Source: Neocallimastix lanati (nom. inval.) (Eukaryota; Neocallimastigomycota; Neocallimastigomycetes; Neocallimastigales; Neocallimastigaceae). Taken from it: a stretch of 64,000 nt of DNA. Position 1 is the first letter of the stretch. The number at the start of each line of letters is the position of its first letter. Made by a program: the position numbers and the translations under genes. The stretch covers positions 1,830,001 to 1,894,000 of the forward strand of contig JACVTC010000001.1 in the NCBI GenBank assembly GCA_016946835.1. Reading direction: 5' to 3'. Under the pieces are notes generated by a model. It searched no databases, had not been told where the DNA came from, and saw nothing but the letters and a program-made list of their open reading frames with translations. Below, in pieces: positions 1-14,138 of the stretch.

Positions 1-280
1 TACATTATAATTTTTATTGAAATCATAATTATTATTCTATTATTAGTTTTTTATTATTATTATTATTTATTATTTAGTTAAATAGTAATAAAATAAAATA
101 AACATATTAATATATTAATATATTATATTTCTATTTAGTATATTAGTTATCTTTCTTTTTTTTTTTTTTTTATTTTTATTTTTATTTTTATTTTTATTAT
201 ATATATATATATATTATTATTATTACTTTTTTATTTCCTTAATTTTTATTTTTAAAAGTTTAATAACTCTTAAATTGAAT

Positions 281-983
281 CTAATATTTCTTAAATATAC
301 CCCTACGTTTTTCTTCTTCTCTTATTTCAAACATAACTTGAGTTGTAACCATAATACAGAAAAACATGTAAAGCCAACTCAAAATATCTAATATATTATT
401 ATATGAAGTTTAATATATATATTTATGAAAGTAAATAAATATGCATATATGTAAAAAATAATATTATAATTATTTGATTTATACATAAATAAATGTTTAT
501 AACTAAAAAAAAAAAGTTTTTTAGCAATACTTACGTTGAGGTGCAAAGATTTCACCTAAAATTTCTTTAGCTCCATCTAAACCAATAACATAACCAACCA
601 TATTTGCTGTAATCATAAGAACAATATTTGATGATGCACCAATAGATTTAATAAAACGATAGCTATGTAAGTGTCTAATCCTTTTATCAATAAACTTCGT
701 ACAAACGATTTCAGGAATTAAGAAAATAATAATTAACCAACTCCATTCTAATAATTTTAATGAAATATCATGCCAAATAGCGACAAATGTAAATACGACA
801 GCATTATTAATAATTGGATTTTTGTTACCTCCAAGTGGAATATAAATATATCTTTTTTTTTTTTTTAATTATTTTAATTTAATGTTATACATATATATAT
901 ATATAAAGATTAGTTTTAATTTATAAATAAATAAATAAAATAAATAAATAAATAAATATTTAATTATTAATTTTTTTATTTTT

Positions 984-1022
<39 letters not shown>

Positions 1023-2971
1023 TTCTGTTTTTGTTTTTTTTTTTATTTTTAAAAAAATTTTTCTATTAATTTTTTCTACTTTTTTTAATTAAATGTTTAT
1101 ATCAAAATACCAATGGTGGATATATTCCACTTATATATAAATAATAATATAATAATTTACCTGATATTCCATTTATTGTAAGATGAATGCCAAGCTCTCC
1201 AGAATCCAGCCATAGAGTAATTATTGGACATTGATCTATTCATATTTTCAACTGTATCAATATTATCAGCTAAAGCCCATAATCTAAAGAATCTCCAAAT
1301 AATTAATAACTATATATTATATATGATTTGAAATAGAAGATTTATCAATTTAAAATAATGTATTAATTTTTTTTTTTTTTTTTAAATAATTGTAACGAGG
1401 AAATTTTTTTTTTTTTTTTTTTTTTTTATATAATTATAACGAGGAATACAAAATAAATAATAATATAATAATACCTTTAACCAAACATTATTTAATGAGA
1501 AATATGCAAGCATACTATAATCAAATGGTGAAAAGTTTTCATAAGCTCTTCTTCTAATAATAGCATTTACATACATATAATGAATTGTCCATTCAAATAA
1601 TAGACATATAGCAACAAAACGAATGGCATAAAGAACTGTTTTCTTAACTGGTAAATAGTTTCTATGATTAATCTAAATTGAAATAAATAATTTAATATAA
1701 ACGAATAATTCAAAATATATGAATAAATTTAAATTTAAATAAATAATATATAATAAATATTATTATTTTATTTTATTTTATATTATATTATATTATATTT
1801 ACTTGATAGATAAAATCATTGAAAGTAATAATTGGACCAGCAAGATATAATGGAACGTATAATAAATATATTAAATAGTTGAAGAAATTATAATCTTTTT
1901 CTAATAATGAATCTTTTACACGAGCTTTATAATCTTTCATACTATTATTTTCAATAATTTTTGATTCAGTATCCTTTATATATATATAAATTCAATTCAA
2001 TTATTAATAAAAATTATAAATATAAAAACAATTATTTAATAAAGCTAATTAGAAAAATGCTATATATATTATTATTTATCATTTAATAGAATATTGTATG
2101 TATATATAAACCTTTGATTCATCCTTATTCTTTAAACACCAATAATAATCCAAATTAAAGGAAATTGAACGAAGAACACAATAATTATAATTAATAAACC
2201 ATCTTGGCATAAGACCACTTCTTTTATCCTTTTATATAAGATTTTTAAGAATAATATTATAATGATGTAAATATATAAAATATAAATATAAATATAAATA
2301 TAAATATAAATATAAATATAAATATAAATATAAATATAAATATAAATATAAATATAAATATGTAAATAAATATATATATTTAATTATATTAAAATATAAA
2401 ATATCACATTGAAATTTTTTATCCATGGATTTATAAATATTATTAATAAGAATTGAACTTACTAAAAATGATAATCCACTCCAGAGAGCTGAAAACTTAT
2501 ATCCTTGAAAGTAATCATTTAAGAATAAAATAGCAATATTTAAGATCCATGTTAAAATTGGATTCATTTTACTCTTTCCGAAATGTTTAGCAATATAATA
2601 ATTTAAAGATAAAATTAATAAGATTTTTATTAAACTAGTTCCATAAAGAACTATAAGAAAAATTATTGAAAAAATTAATGAATATATTTTTCTGTATTTC
2701 ACATTAACAGAAGATGGTAAAGCTTGAATAATTCTACTAATAGTAACATGTGAAATAAGTACATAAAGTAATATGAAAGCAAAACTTCTGAAAGAATTTG
2801 TTTGTGCATCACTAACATCCTTTTAAATATAATTATTTTATTTAATTGAAATATATGTATATACAGTAAATATAAATTTAACATAAAAATTAAAGTTTGT
2901 CGAATTATTTAGTTATAAGGGTATAAATTTATATAATGAAATTTTTATTAAATTATATATGTTATATAGTA

Positions 2972-3013
<42 letters not shown>

Positions 3014-3469
3014 TTACAACAAAAATATACAAAAACATACTGCTTTTCTATCAAATATCCAGCCATCACTTAAAAGATCTTTATATTTTGGATAGTTTAC
3101 ATTATTAGCTAAAAATTTCAAATTATTTTATATTTTATAACATTAAATATTTATGATACAAACACAAATATAATTTTAAATTTGAATAAAAGTATTTAAC
3201 ATATTTTCATATATTATATAAATAATATATGAAAATATGATAATAATATTATAGATATATATATTATTTTCAATTTCTGAAAAAATATAATATTTACGAG
3301 AACTAAATTTAATAGCACATCTAAACATTAAAGGAATGTTTACTATAAAAACTAAATAATAAAAATAAAATTCAGGTGTCTTCCATCTTGATGGACCTAC
3401 TCTTATTTTATGTGAATTTTCATGAGAATTTAAATTATCTAAGGGAATATATTCAGCATTTCCTGCCAT
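281..3469 (-). CDS. gup1: Gup1-type membrane-bound O-acyltransferase (MBOAT family)
   Basis: Nine exons on the minus strand: 3469-3298, 3108-3041, 2819-2463, 2228-2112, 1973-1803, 1672-1475, 1309-1161, 851-535, 387-281. They total 1656 nt, giving 551 aa, close to the roughly 560 aa of yeast Gup1. Start chosen at the ATG in context AAAATGG; the frame is open further upstream to a GTG, but no better ATG is seen. Family signatures seen: an N-terminal [16 protein letters not shown] block, [30 protein letters not shown] at about 397-408 followed by RYIYIPLGG, and TFVAIWHDI whose His438 matches the conserved MBOAT catalytic histidine. Many hydrophobic segments indicate a polytopic ER membrane protein. 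In yeast, Gup1 acts in GPI-anchor lipid remodelling; the related HHAT palmitoylates Hedgehog. The role here is inferred by homology. It is divergently transcribed from the UPF0390 gene. Confidence 0.87.
2278..2362. repeat. Hexanucleotide (ATAAAT)n array in an intron of the acyltransferase gene
   Basis: About 14 tandem copies of a 6-bp ATAAAT unit lie wholly inside the intron between the 2819-2463 and 2228-2112 exons. On the minus strand the array reads as a spurious LYLYLY open frame, which the splice sites remove. Confidence 0.85.
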
Positions 3470-4278
<809 letters not shown>

Positions 4279-4796
4279 ATGGTTCAAGGAGCTTTAAAGA
4301 AAAAATCATCTAAGAGTAAATCTATAAAAAAAGTAGTTCCTAAAAGAGGTATAATTTTAATTTTTAATATTTAATATGTTGTTTAAAATTTAATGTATTT
4401 AAATCTTTTAATTAATTAATTAATTAATTAATTAATTAATAAATAAATTTTATAGGTGTAAGAATTGCCCCTAAAAAAAATACTTTAATCAAGCAAAGAA
4501 AATTACAAAAGGTTTATTTCTTAAATTTTACTTATCAATTTTTATTTATATGCTAATATTATTTCAATATAATAGTATTTTTATATTATTAATGTTAATT
4601 AATAATCTAATTTTATTTAATTTTATATAATTTAATGAAATTAATTAAATATTTATATTTAAAGAAACTTACTTCTAAAAGTACTCAAAACATTGAGAAA
4701 AATATGGCTGCAAAGGCTGCTGCTGTTGGAAAACTTACTATTATGAAGCCAAAAAAGGATGAAAAAGAAGAAAAAACCTCCGGAAAAAAATCATAA
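4279..4796 (+). CDS. UPF0390 family small basic protein (C19orf53/Leydig cell tumour 10 kDa homologue)
   Basis: Three exons, 4279-4348, 4456-4511 and 4665-4796, sum to 258 nt and encode 85 aa. All junctions are GT/AG, and the first intron contains a run of TTAA units. The product opens MVQGALKKKSSKSK, has a central VRIAPKK motif followed by a basic stretch, then a Lys/Ala-rich half ending GKKS. This matches the UPF0390 pattern (an N-terminal M-x-Q-G, a central APKK, and a basic C-terminal half). The family is small, nuclear/nucleolar in animals, and its biochemical function is not established. ATG context is AAAAAAATGG. It is transcribed away from the acyltransferase gene. A poly-T and poly-A tract follows directly. 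Confidence 0.78.
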
Positions 4797-4816
4797 TTTT
4801 TTTTTTTGAAATGTAA

Positions 4817-4857
<41 letters not shown>

Positions 4858-6580
4858 GTTAAAAAAAAAAAAAAAAAGAAAAAAGAAAAAAAAGAAAAAA
4901 AAAAAAAAAAAAGAAAGAAAGAATCATTGAGAAGAGAAAATCTTGAAATCCAAAATGATAAGATAAATCAATTATTCAAATATATATCATTGAATTGTAA
5001 ATAATCAATAGAAATTCAATATAAAATTCATAATAACTTATAATATTTGTATATATATTCTTAAATATTAATATATATTTTATAAATATTACTTTATACG
5101 GTATACAATATAACAAAAAATGATAATTATAATATTACATTTCTTTGATTATAAAAATAATTAATTAATTTAAAATTTGAACAATTTTTCTCTTAATATT
5201 TTAAGAGTATATAATTTTAAAATAAAGATATTGAATCTATCACATTTTTTTTTTTTTTTATTATTATTTAAAATATTTAAATGATTTATATATGATATTT
5301 ATAAATTGAAATTTCAACTCATAAAAATAATGAAAAATTATGATAAATTATATTATTAATTATTTAAAAGAAAAGAAAATGTTATTCTTTTTTTTTTTAA
5401 AGAAAGAAAAAATAATAATATTCATACAATTCTTTATAAATTTTAATAATTTATAGAATTAAAATTTTTGAAAAATAATGAAATATATTTAAAAAAGAAA
5501 ATAGTATATAATTAACACAATATATACGTATTACGCTTTATAACGAAAACATAATAAGAAAAAAAGATATCAGAATAAAAAAGTATTATTATATTTTAAT
5601 GATTTGTTAAGTATAAATTATAATTAAATTGCCTGAAGTAAAAACTATGATAAGCATTGTTATTATTGTTTATTTTTACATTTAAGGCAACAGTAACAAT
5701 AAAAACAACAAAAGAAAAAAATGTAGTGTTTAAAATATTTATTGCTCATTCTTCCAATTAAAACAACAACCACAAAAAAGATGTTTTTTAGAATATAAAT
5801 TATATAAATATATTTGCTTTTAATTAGTTTTCAATTTTTTAAATATTTAATATTATTAAATTATATAATTAACTTTATATTATAAAATTTATAATTATAG
5901 GAATATAGCTATCTTAAAATCTTAACGTAATTAGCAATGTAAATAAGAAAAAAAAAAAAAAAAAGTGGTCAAAAATTTAAAGAGATGAACCTTATTTTGA
6001 CAATAACTTTAATTATTTATTATAACTAGAATTTTTCCTAATATTATATTCTATAATATTTATATTTATATATTTATATAAAATCAATATTTAATATTGA
6101 TTAAAATAATTTTTATAATATTATATTTAATTACACCTTTATTTATAAGTTTCATATAGAGATAAATGTATTAATAAAGTATATAATATAAAATAAATTA
6201 ATTAATCATTAAATAAAAAAGCATTATTTTATTTCATTACTATAATCGAAATACTTTTTTTCATTTTAGGAAATTTAATTTTTCGTTGTTAAAAATTATA
6301 CCTTGATAAAATTTTATTAATGTATAATATATATAAATATTTTATTTACCAAAAAATAATTATTTAAATTTATATTATTTTTTTTTTTAAAACTTTTAAT
6401 AGAAAGTTTATAATTTATTGAAATATAAATTATTTAATATGGATTGTGGGTTATTATAAGAATAATTAACTTTTAATTAATAAATATATCTATATTTTAA
6501 CATTTTTAATATCATTTAATATTAATTAAAAGATATATCTACATGAAGAAGAAATAATTTTAATTAATAGAAATAAAATA

Positions 6581-6616
<36 letters not shown>

Positions 6617-9600
6617 ATAAAAGAAATAATATAATATAAAATAATATAAAAATTAAAGAATTGAAGTGCTATGAAGAATAAAAAATAAAAATTATGTCAG
6701 GAAGTTAAATATTTTATTAGTGAATGATACGTTATATGTATATATATAATATAAAAAAAGAAATATAAATAAAAAATAAAAAAGTTTATTAAACTCAAGA
6801 TATAAGTAATTGTATTGAAAGTATTGATATAAATAATATTAATCTAAGAAAATATTCAAACAAAGAATATTATTTTTAGGGTTACTCATGCTATTTAAAA
6901 ATATATATATGATAGCAAAGGAGAATAGAATTCTAAAAGATAAGATATTGCTAATGAACAGATTAATGAAAATAACTATAATTTAATAATCAATATCGAG
7001 ACAATTATTAACAATTGATTATAAAATCAAGAAATAAGCAATATATCTGAACTATGATAATAAAGATGACCATAAAATAAATAAAATATATATATAAAGA
7101 CTAACTAGTAACTAGTCAAAAATATAATAAGTTATTAAATAAATATTTTCGGTTTTATAAGAAATAATTTGGAATTATTTAATTATTTTATTTAATAATA
7201 TAAATAATAATTACAATAATTACACTTTTTATAATGCAATACAATACAGATATATATAAATAAAAATTCTCCTCATTTTCTAGATAAATGTTACTAAATA
7301 TTTTAATAAATATTTATGTTTTTTTTTTTTTTTTACCAAATTTTTATTTAAATTTTATTTATTATATTTTTATTCCTTATTTAAGTAATTAGTTTTAAAT
7401 AGTAAAAATTAAAGCATATAATAAATCATAATATTTAATTTTAAAATATATTTAGATGTTAATACGAATGGCTTTTTATTTATTGAATTATAAAACCTAA
7501 CCTCCATTTCTAAATAAATGTTATTTTATTAAATATTTTTAATAGATATTTATGCTTTGTTTATTTTACCAATTTTTTTTTTAAATTTTAATTATTATAT
7601 TTTTATTCCCTTTCTAAATAGTATAATCATTTTATGTGCTGATAATATTGCAATATACATATTTATATATCAGAAACATTTTGAAAATGAAATTCATTTC
7701 ATCTACTAAGTAAATTTGTATTGTTTATTAGTATTATTTAATTGATATTATAAACCACTTTAAAAGAAATAAAAAGAAAAGATAAGAAGTTAAATATTAC
7801 TTATTAATTGTACGAAATACATAATAAACTTATCTAATATAAGAACAATTAAGCCACAGATTCTTTAAAAATTTGTACATTCCCTAAAAAAAATAGTATT
7901 ATTAATAAATAATAAAGTTTAAATTATTTTTAATTTTTTAAGCAATAGAAAATTAAAATAATTTAAAAGTTAAACTTTAATAATTAAGAAATTTAATTTA
8001 ATCTTTTATTAATTAATTGATAATGACATATAATTTGTATTTATATACATTATTATATTATTTTATATATTATAATCTAAATAAAAATATATGTATTTTA
8101 AAAGATAAAAATTTAGATCTTTTTTTTTTTTTTTTTTTTTATATATATAAAAAAAAATTTTTAAAAATCAATAATATCAATAGTTATTTTATTATTAATG
8201 GAATATTTTATTTTGCTTAGAATGAAAAAAGTATTTAAATTTAAAAAAAAAAAATATTAGAGATAGCAATTTATAATAATCGATATTTATAATTTTGAAA
8301 TAAAATTAAAAAAAAAATAAAATGTTTATTGCTAACTAAAAGAATGAATATATAATATTTATAAATAAAATATATTTTAAGTATAGATTTTTTTTTAAAT
8401 CAATGAATCATAATATAATTTATTATTGATACTCTAATTTTAATATATTATGCAAAATATATTATTATGTATTATTTATATAATATGTAATATGATTTAT
8501 TGTTTAAATTCTTTTATGTATTATTTTTTTTTAATTAATCTTTTTAATAAGATAGCTAAACTAATAATACTATGTAGTAAATAGACAAATAATAATGTAC
8601 AAACGTCATGATTAATATTTTTTCATCAATATTCCTATTTTATAATATATAAAAAAAGAAAAACTAATATTTGTATCAATTATTACTAAGTAGTCTTAAA
8701 GATATAATAATTATTCTTAAATATTAATTATCATTTCAAATAATGTATAATAAATGAATAACTAAATATGCTACTAGATAAATAAGTAAATAAATAAATA
8801 AATTTATAAATAAATAAATAAGTTTATAAATAAATAAATATACAAATCAAAAAATTTGAAGTATTAATCAGAAATAGTTTCTTTAAATGGTTAAAAATTT
8901 GTGGGTGTTATGATCAATATATTAAATTTCAAGTATTGTGATTATTTTAATATATTGTAATTGTAATGATTTTTTATAATGTTAATTAGGTTAATTAGTA
9001 TAAAATGAATATTATAAAATAGATAATCAACTTCAATATGGTATTAACATTATTTATCATTATCCTATAATTTTTTTAATCATATCATTTTTAAATTTTT
9101 ATTATTATTATTATTTTTTTACTTGTTTATATATTATTATTATAATATATATTTAAATAAAATAATTTTTTTTTTTTTTTAGTTGTAATTTATATATATA
9201 AATAAATGAAAAATTTAATATTTAAAGTAATTCTTTTTTTAAATTTTAACAAAAAATAAATATTAAACATATTTTACAAGTTAAAAGTAATTTTCATTTT
9301 TTTTTTTTTTTAAACTTTTCCTTTGAAACATTACATTGATGAAAATGTGTGGGGTTTCCATTATTAATATTATTAATTGTAAATTTAATTTATAATCAGT
9401 AATTATATTTTAATTTATTAATTTTTTATATTAACTTTAATATTACAAATAGATCCAATAAAATCTTAATATATAAAATGAATTGTACTCAATAACGATT
9501 GGACAATTCAGTTTAACCGATTTAATTCTTAATATTAATAGTATATTATTTATACTAATCTATTTATATTCCATAGTAGTTTTTTTTTAGTTATATAAGT

Positions 9601-9670
9601 GAAAAAAAATCGCGCAAACTTTTTATTTTTCTTCACAATTCAATTTTAATATTGATAAATACATATTAAA
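4797..9670. other. Gene-free AT-rich intergenic region
   Basis: Almost 4.9 kb of very AT-rich sequence with A, T and TA tracts. No open frame longer than about 70 codons looks like coding sequence, and no tRNA T-loop-like motif was seen on either strand. The only structure noticed is a diverged pair of about 115-bp direct repeats at 7261-7380 and 7495-7612. The last part upstream of 9671 is the probable promoter of the dehydratase gene. Confidence 0.6.
7261..7612. repeat. Pair of diverged direct repeats (about 115 bp each)
   Basis: Positions 7261-7380 and 7495-7612 align along their length: CTCC(T)..ATTTCTAGATAAATGTTA, then ATTTATG, a T-run, ACCAA, a second T-run, and TTATATTTTTATTCC. The match is imperfect and AT-rich, but it runs in the same order with shared non-AT landmarks. 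Origin unknown. Confidence 0.5.
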
Positions 9671-11905
9671 ATGAGTTTAGCTAATTTAGTTGCTAAGAAA
9701 AGTTTATTTAAACTTACTCCAGCACTTTTAAGTGCTAAGAGGTATTTATTTTATTTATATAGATATAAATGAAAATTTTAAAAGAATAAATTGAAAGAAA
9801 TAAGTTTGTATGTAAACAAAAGTATATTAATACATATATAATATATATTTTTCAAATGTTGTATGTAAATAATTTTTTTTTGTTATTGGTTTAATTATTT
9901 ATATTGTAATTGAAGATTTGAAAGTACTAAGAAACTCAACAAGTACTCCAGAGTAATCACTGAAGCTAAGGCTCGTGGTGCCTCTCAAGCTATGCGTAAG
10001 TGATAAATAATGTTATTATTTTAATGAAAAAAAAAAAAAAAAGACGAAATTGGATAAAAATAAATAATAATAGAAAATTATTTTGTAATTTTTTTTTTAA
10101 TATAGTTATTGGTACCGGTATTAAGCCAGAAGATTTATCTAAGCCACAAATTGGTATTGGTAGTGTGTAAGTAAAAGAATTTAGATATAATAATAAATAA
10201 AATTAATAAATAAAATGAAGTTTATATTAAATTAATATTTATTTTGTTAGTTGGTACGATGGTAATCCATGTAATATGCATTTACACGATCTTGGACAAC
10301 TTGTAAAGAAGGCTGTTCAAAATCAAAACATGAATGGTATGCGTTTCAATATGATTGGTGTTTCTGATGGTATGAGTATGGGTACTGATGGTATGTCTTA
10401 CTCTCTTCAATCAAGAGAAATTATTGCCGATTCCATTGAAACTGTTAGTAATACTAAATAGTAAAAAAAAAAAAATTAAAATAATAAATATAATTAAAAA
10501 TTGAAGTTAACATAAAAGTATTTTATATGTAAAAATAATAAATTAGATTATGAGTTCTCAATGGTATGATGCTAATATTTCTTTACCAGGTTGTGATAAG
10601 AATATGCCAGGTTGTTTAATTGCTGCTGCCCGTCTTAACAGACCAACCATTATTATTTACGGTGGTACTATTAAGCCAGGTCACAGTAAGAAGGGTGAAA
10701 CTTTAGATGTTGTATCTGCTTTCCAATGTTATGGTCAATATCTTGCTGGTGAAATTACCGATGAAGAAAGAAAGGAAATTATCAACAATTCTTGCCCAGG
10801 TGCTGGTGCTTGTGGTGGTATGTATACTGCCAATACCATGGCCTGTATTATTGAAACCATGGGTATGTCTCTCCCATACAGTGCCTCTACTCCAGCTGAA
10901 GACCCATTAAAGGAATTAGAATGTATTAATGCTGCTGCTGCTATCAAGAATTTAATGGAAAAAGATATTAAGCCACTTGATATTATGACTAGAAAGGCTT
11001 TTGAAAATGCTATTGTAATTACTATGATTCTTGGTGGTTCTACTAACGCCGTTCTTCACTTACTTGCTATTGCTCGTGCTTGTGGTATTAAACTTACTAT
11101 TGATGATTTCCAAGAAATTAGTAATCGTACTCCAATGCTTGCTGATCTTAAACCAAGTGGTAAATATGTTATGGAAGATATTCAACTTATTGGTGGTCTC
11201 CCAGCTATTCAAAAGTACTTATTAAATGAAGGTCTTCTTCATGGTGATTGTATGACTGTTACTGGTAAGACTTTAGCTGAAAACCTTAAGGATGTTGCTC
11301 CAATTGATTTCGAAACCCAAGATATCATTCATCCACTTTCCAACCCAATTAAGAAAACCGGTCACATTACCATTATGAAGGGTAATGTTGCTCCAGATGG
11401 TGGTGTTGCCAAGATTACTGGTAAGCAAGGTTTATTCTTCGAAGGTGTTGCCAAGTGTTTCGATTGTGAAGAAGATATGTTAGCTGCCTTAGAAAGAAAG
11501 GAAATTAAGAAGGGTCAAGTTATCATTATTCGTTACGAAGGTCCAAAGGGTGGTCCAGGTATGCCAGAAATGCTTACTCCAACTAGTGCTATTATGGGTG
11601 CTGGTCTCGGTAAGGATGTTGCCTTATTAACTGATGGTCGTTTCTCTGGTGGTTCTCACGGTTTTATTATTGGTCACATTACTCCAGAAGCTCAACTCGG
11701 TGGTCCAATTGCTTTAATTAAGGATGGTGATAAGATTACAATTGATGCTACAAAGAGAACTATTGAAGCTCATGTTTCTGAAGAAGAATTTGCTAAGCGT
11801 CGTGCTGCTTGGAAACAACCACCATTCAAGGCTACTCGTGGTTGCTTAAACAAATATCTTAAGTTAGTTAAGACTGCTTCTGAAGGTTGTGTTACTGACG
11901 AGTAA
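9671..11905 (+). CDS. ilvD: Dihydroxy-acid dehydratase (branched-chain amino acid synthesis)
   Basis: Five exons, 9671-9741, 9916-9995, 10106-10166, 10251-10443 and 10547-11905, total 1764 nt and encode 587 aa, the usual eukaryotic length. The enzyme (EC 4.2.1.9) dehydrates 2,3-dihydroxy-3-methylbutanoate and -pentanoate to 2-oxo acids in valine and isoleucine synthesis. Iron-sulphur ligand cysteines typical of the IlvD/Edd family are visible: Cys78 in PCNMH, Cys151 in GCDKNMPGC and Cys224 in [12 protein letters not shown]. The conserved [19 protein letters not shown] and [11 protein letters not shown] blocks are also present. The first 40-50 residues are rich in Lys/Arg/Ser without acidic clusters, which suggests mitochondrial targeting (inference). 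Codon use is richer in C-ending codons than neighbouring genes, suggesting high expression. The short open frame ending at 10461 is only exon 4 reading into its intron. Confidence 0.95.
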
Positions 11906-12332
11906 TCTGTTTAAAATTTTATTTTTTTTTTTTACCAAAGTATATAAATTACTACTTACCCTAAAAATCCCATATTTTGTAATGCAATTTTTTTTTTATA
12001 TTAAATTATTTAATAGATATAGAAAAATGTATTATAAAAATTCTATAATATATTTTAAATAAATAAAATATTAATTTAAATTAAAATAAATATTTTTTTT
12101 AAGATAAATTCTAAGTAAAAAAAAAATGAAATTAATTTATATTATTATATAATATGAAATTAAAGGGAAATTATAAGTTTATTGTTTTTTTTTTTTTAAA
12201 ATATTTCATATAAAAGTCCCATTTATATTCCTTCCTTGAATTTAGATAGAAATTTATTAAATAAAAATTTCTATTATTTATATAAATGTAATCCCTAAAG
12301 TTATCATCTAATGATCATTTAAAATAATAATA

Positions 12333-12366
<34 letters not shown>

Positions 12367-12539
12367 AATAAATGTAAAAAAGAAAAAGATTTGAATATGT
12401 ATTAGTAAATTAGAATTAATATTTGTTTTATTCGTATTATATAAAGTTATAATTGGAACAATTTAAATAAAAGAAAATAAAAATTAAAAATATTAAAGTT
12501 TCATTTAAATAAAATTAAATAAATAAAAAAATATTAGTT
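11906..12539. other. Intergenic AT-rich region
   Basis: Gene-free stretch between the dehydratase and the retrotransposon cluster. It has A-runs (about 12337-12364) and T-runs, with no coding, tRNA or repeat signature noticed. Confidence 0.55.
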
Positions 12540-12633
12540 GTAAATAAAACAATTTCGTTTGATTTTCGACTATATCCTATTTTAATAAATTTATTAATAA
12601 TTAATAATTTAAATAATTGTGATAAATATGGTT
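12540..12633 (+). mobile_element. Highly decayed reverse-transcriptase relic at the 5' edge of the cluster
   Basis: This stretch can be aligned to the region at about 19110-19186 that encodes RQGCP..PILFNLFINDILNNCDKYG in a neighbouring copy. The last 17 bases (attgtgataaatatggt) are identical, and the upstream 60 bases match more weakly. All reading frames are broken. It probably is a remnant of an older element into which the long copy starting at about 12634 landed. The match is mostly AT-rich, so chance cannot be excluded without an alignment score. Confidence 0.4.
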
Positions 12634-13625
12634 GATGAAATGGTAGAAAAATTTATCAATACAGCAAATAATATCGGGAAAGATATTAAGGCTTTTATTC
12701 CAACAAATTTAAAGGGCTCTGCTTTTCATTGTCCTTATTACATTAAAAAACTATCTCATGAAAAACATATTGCATTTCGGAATATTAAGCCTTACTTTAA
12801 TTGTGAAAATGTTGATAATTACCTTGAACAATTTAATAAATATGAAAAACTTTGCAAATTAATCAAGAAAACTAAGAGTAAATTTCGTTCTGCTAGATTT
12901 AAGGCTAATATAGTAAAAATAGGTAATTATTTTTTGAATAAAGATTTCAAAAATGGTTGGAGATGTTTAAAGAAAATGGCTAAACCATCATATTCATCTA
13001 CCTCCCTTACTTGCATTAAATCTAAGTTTGGTCAAGATATTATCTCTCTTTCAAAGCAATTAGATAGATGGGCTGAATATTATAAAGATCTTGCTTCGGA
13101 TCCCTCAGGTCACAGCCTTAATCGTAATTACTGGAATCATGCTTTAAGGAATATTAGTCTTAGATCCACTACCTGGAATATAAATGGTCCTATTACGATT
13201 GAAGATATTAAAAAAACTATTTCATCGATGAAAAATAACAAAGCACCCGGCCCCGATGGTATTCCGATTGAATTCTACAAAGCTCTTTTTTGTAACGAAG
13301 AATTACTAGAATCACATCCTGCTGCTGGAAAGTGTCTAAAATTGATATTTAATAAAATATGGAATGGGTCATTTCCTAAAAAATGGAACTCAGCTTCTAT
13401 TGTATCAATTCCTAAGAAGGGTGACCTATCAGATTGTAGTAATTATCGAGGTATTTCTCTCATTAACGTTGGACTAAAAATCATTTCAAAAATTATAACA
13501 GATAGAATATCTACTTACGCACTCTCACACAATTTCATTAGACCTGAACAATTTGGATTTCGCAACCGCGAAGAATGCATTAGTTTATTCATTTCCGTTA
13601 GAGAAATTTGTCAAAGAAGAAAATT

Positions 13626-13637
13626 CCAAGGAAAATT
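13626..13637 (+). repeat. Target-site duplication of copy B, left
   Basis: ccaaggaaaatt, identical to 14127-14138. Removing the insertion and one repeat restores an uninterrupted RT reading frame (FQGK followed by FTYLAFLDLKK), which confirms it as a target-site duplication. Confidence 0.9.
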
Positions 13638-14090
13638 GTGCTGTGTATCCTTCTTGGCGGAAATGCAGTATTTGAAATCTTAAAGATCGGCTCGGGGGAA
13701 AGAAGGCGACTTATTAATAATATTTTTCAATCACCTTCGAACGAGTCTTCTTTCCCGATTTCATTTTTTGTGGGGCTTGCGGAATTCCTTACTAACGTTA
13801 TGCCTATTGTGATTGGTGATTTTTACACCATGATCGATTTGTATAGTGTTAGACCTACCGTTGTCAAGAGTGTCGACGTCGTAACGATAAGGCAAAGAAG
13901 AAATTCTGATACAGATTCGAATGATAATTTTCATCCACATGGGGTTATCTTCGATGAATGGGAAGAGTTAGAGGCCTTTTCGTCCTCGAAGCTCATAACG
14001 TAGTTTTTTAATATTAATATAAAAAAATTTCATGTATTTAAATTTCATGTATTTTTTAAAAAAATATTATTAAATAAAGTTTATTCCTAG

Positions 14091-14126
<36 letters not shown>
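13638..14126 (+). mobile_element. Copy B: short 5'-truncated non-LTR element nested in copy A
   Basis: This 489-bp insertion consists of the last part of a related element: the ORF C-terminus (reading CILLGGNAVFEI... to the stop at 14003), a 3' UTR with AATAAAG, the end motif TATTCCTAGTCT and a poly(A) run (14095-14126). It is flanked by the direct repeat ccaaggaaaatt. Its C-terminal protein aligns with that of copy A (shared GLAEFLTN and KSVDVV) but is clearly diverged and ends differently (DEWEELEAFSSSK), so it belongs to a second subfamily. An open frame at 13608-14003 is a chimera of host-element and insertion sequence, not a gene. Confidence 0.88.
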
Positions 14127-14128
<2 letters not shown>

Positions 14129-14138
14129 AAGGAAAATT
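14127..14138 (+). repeat. Target-site duplication of copy B, right
   Basis: ccaaggaaaatt directly after the poly(A) tail of copy B; partner of 13626-13637. A few bases of the preceding A-run could belong to either tail or duplication. Confidence 0.9.

Noticed and set aside
2232-2460. Continuation of the acyltransferase frame into an LYLYLY tail
   Set aside because: A GTAAGT donor at 2462-2461 and the downstream exon restore the Gup1 alignment (SFL then DKRSG); the LYLYLY part is intronic hexanucleotide repeat.
8017-8220. 67-codon plus-strand frame in the long intergenic region
   Set aside because: Tyr/Phe/Asn/Lys-only composition through a T-run, no conserved motif; expected by chance in such AT-rich DNA.
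13608-14003. 131-codon plus-strand frame as a separate gene
   Set aside because: It crosses the insertion junction: the first residues come from copy A in the wrong frame and the rest is the C-terminus of nested copy B.
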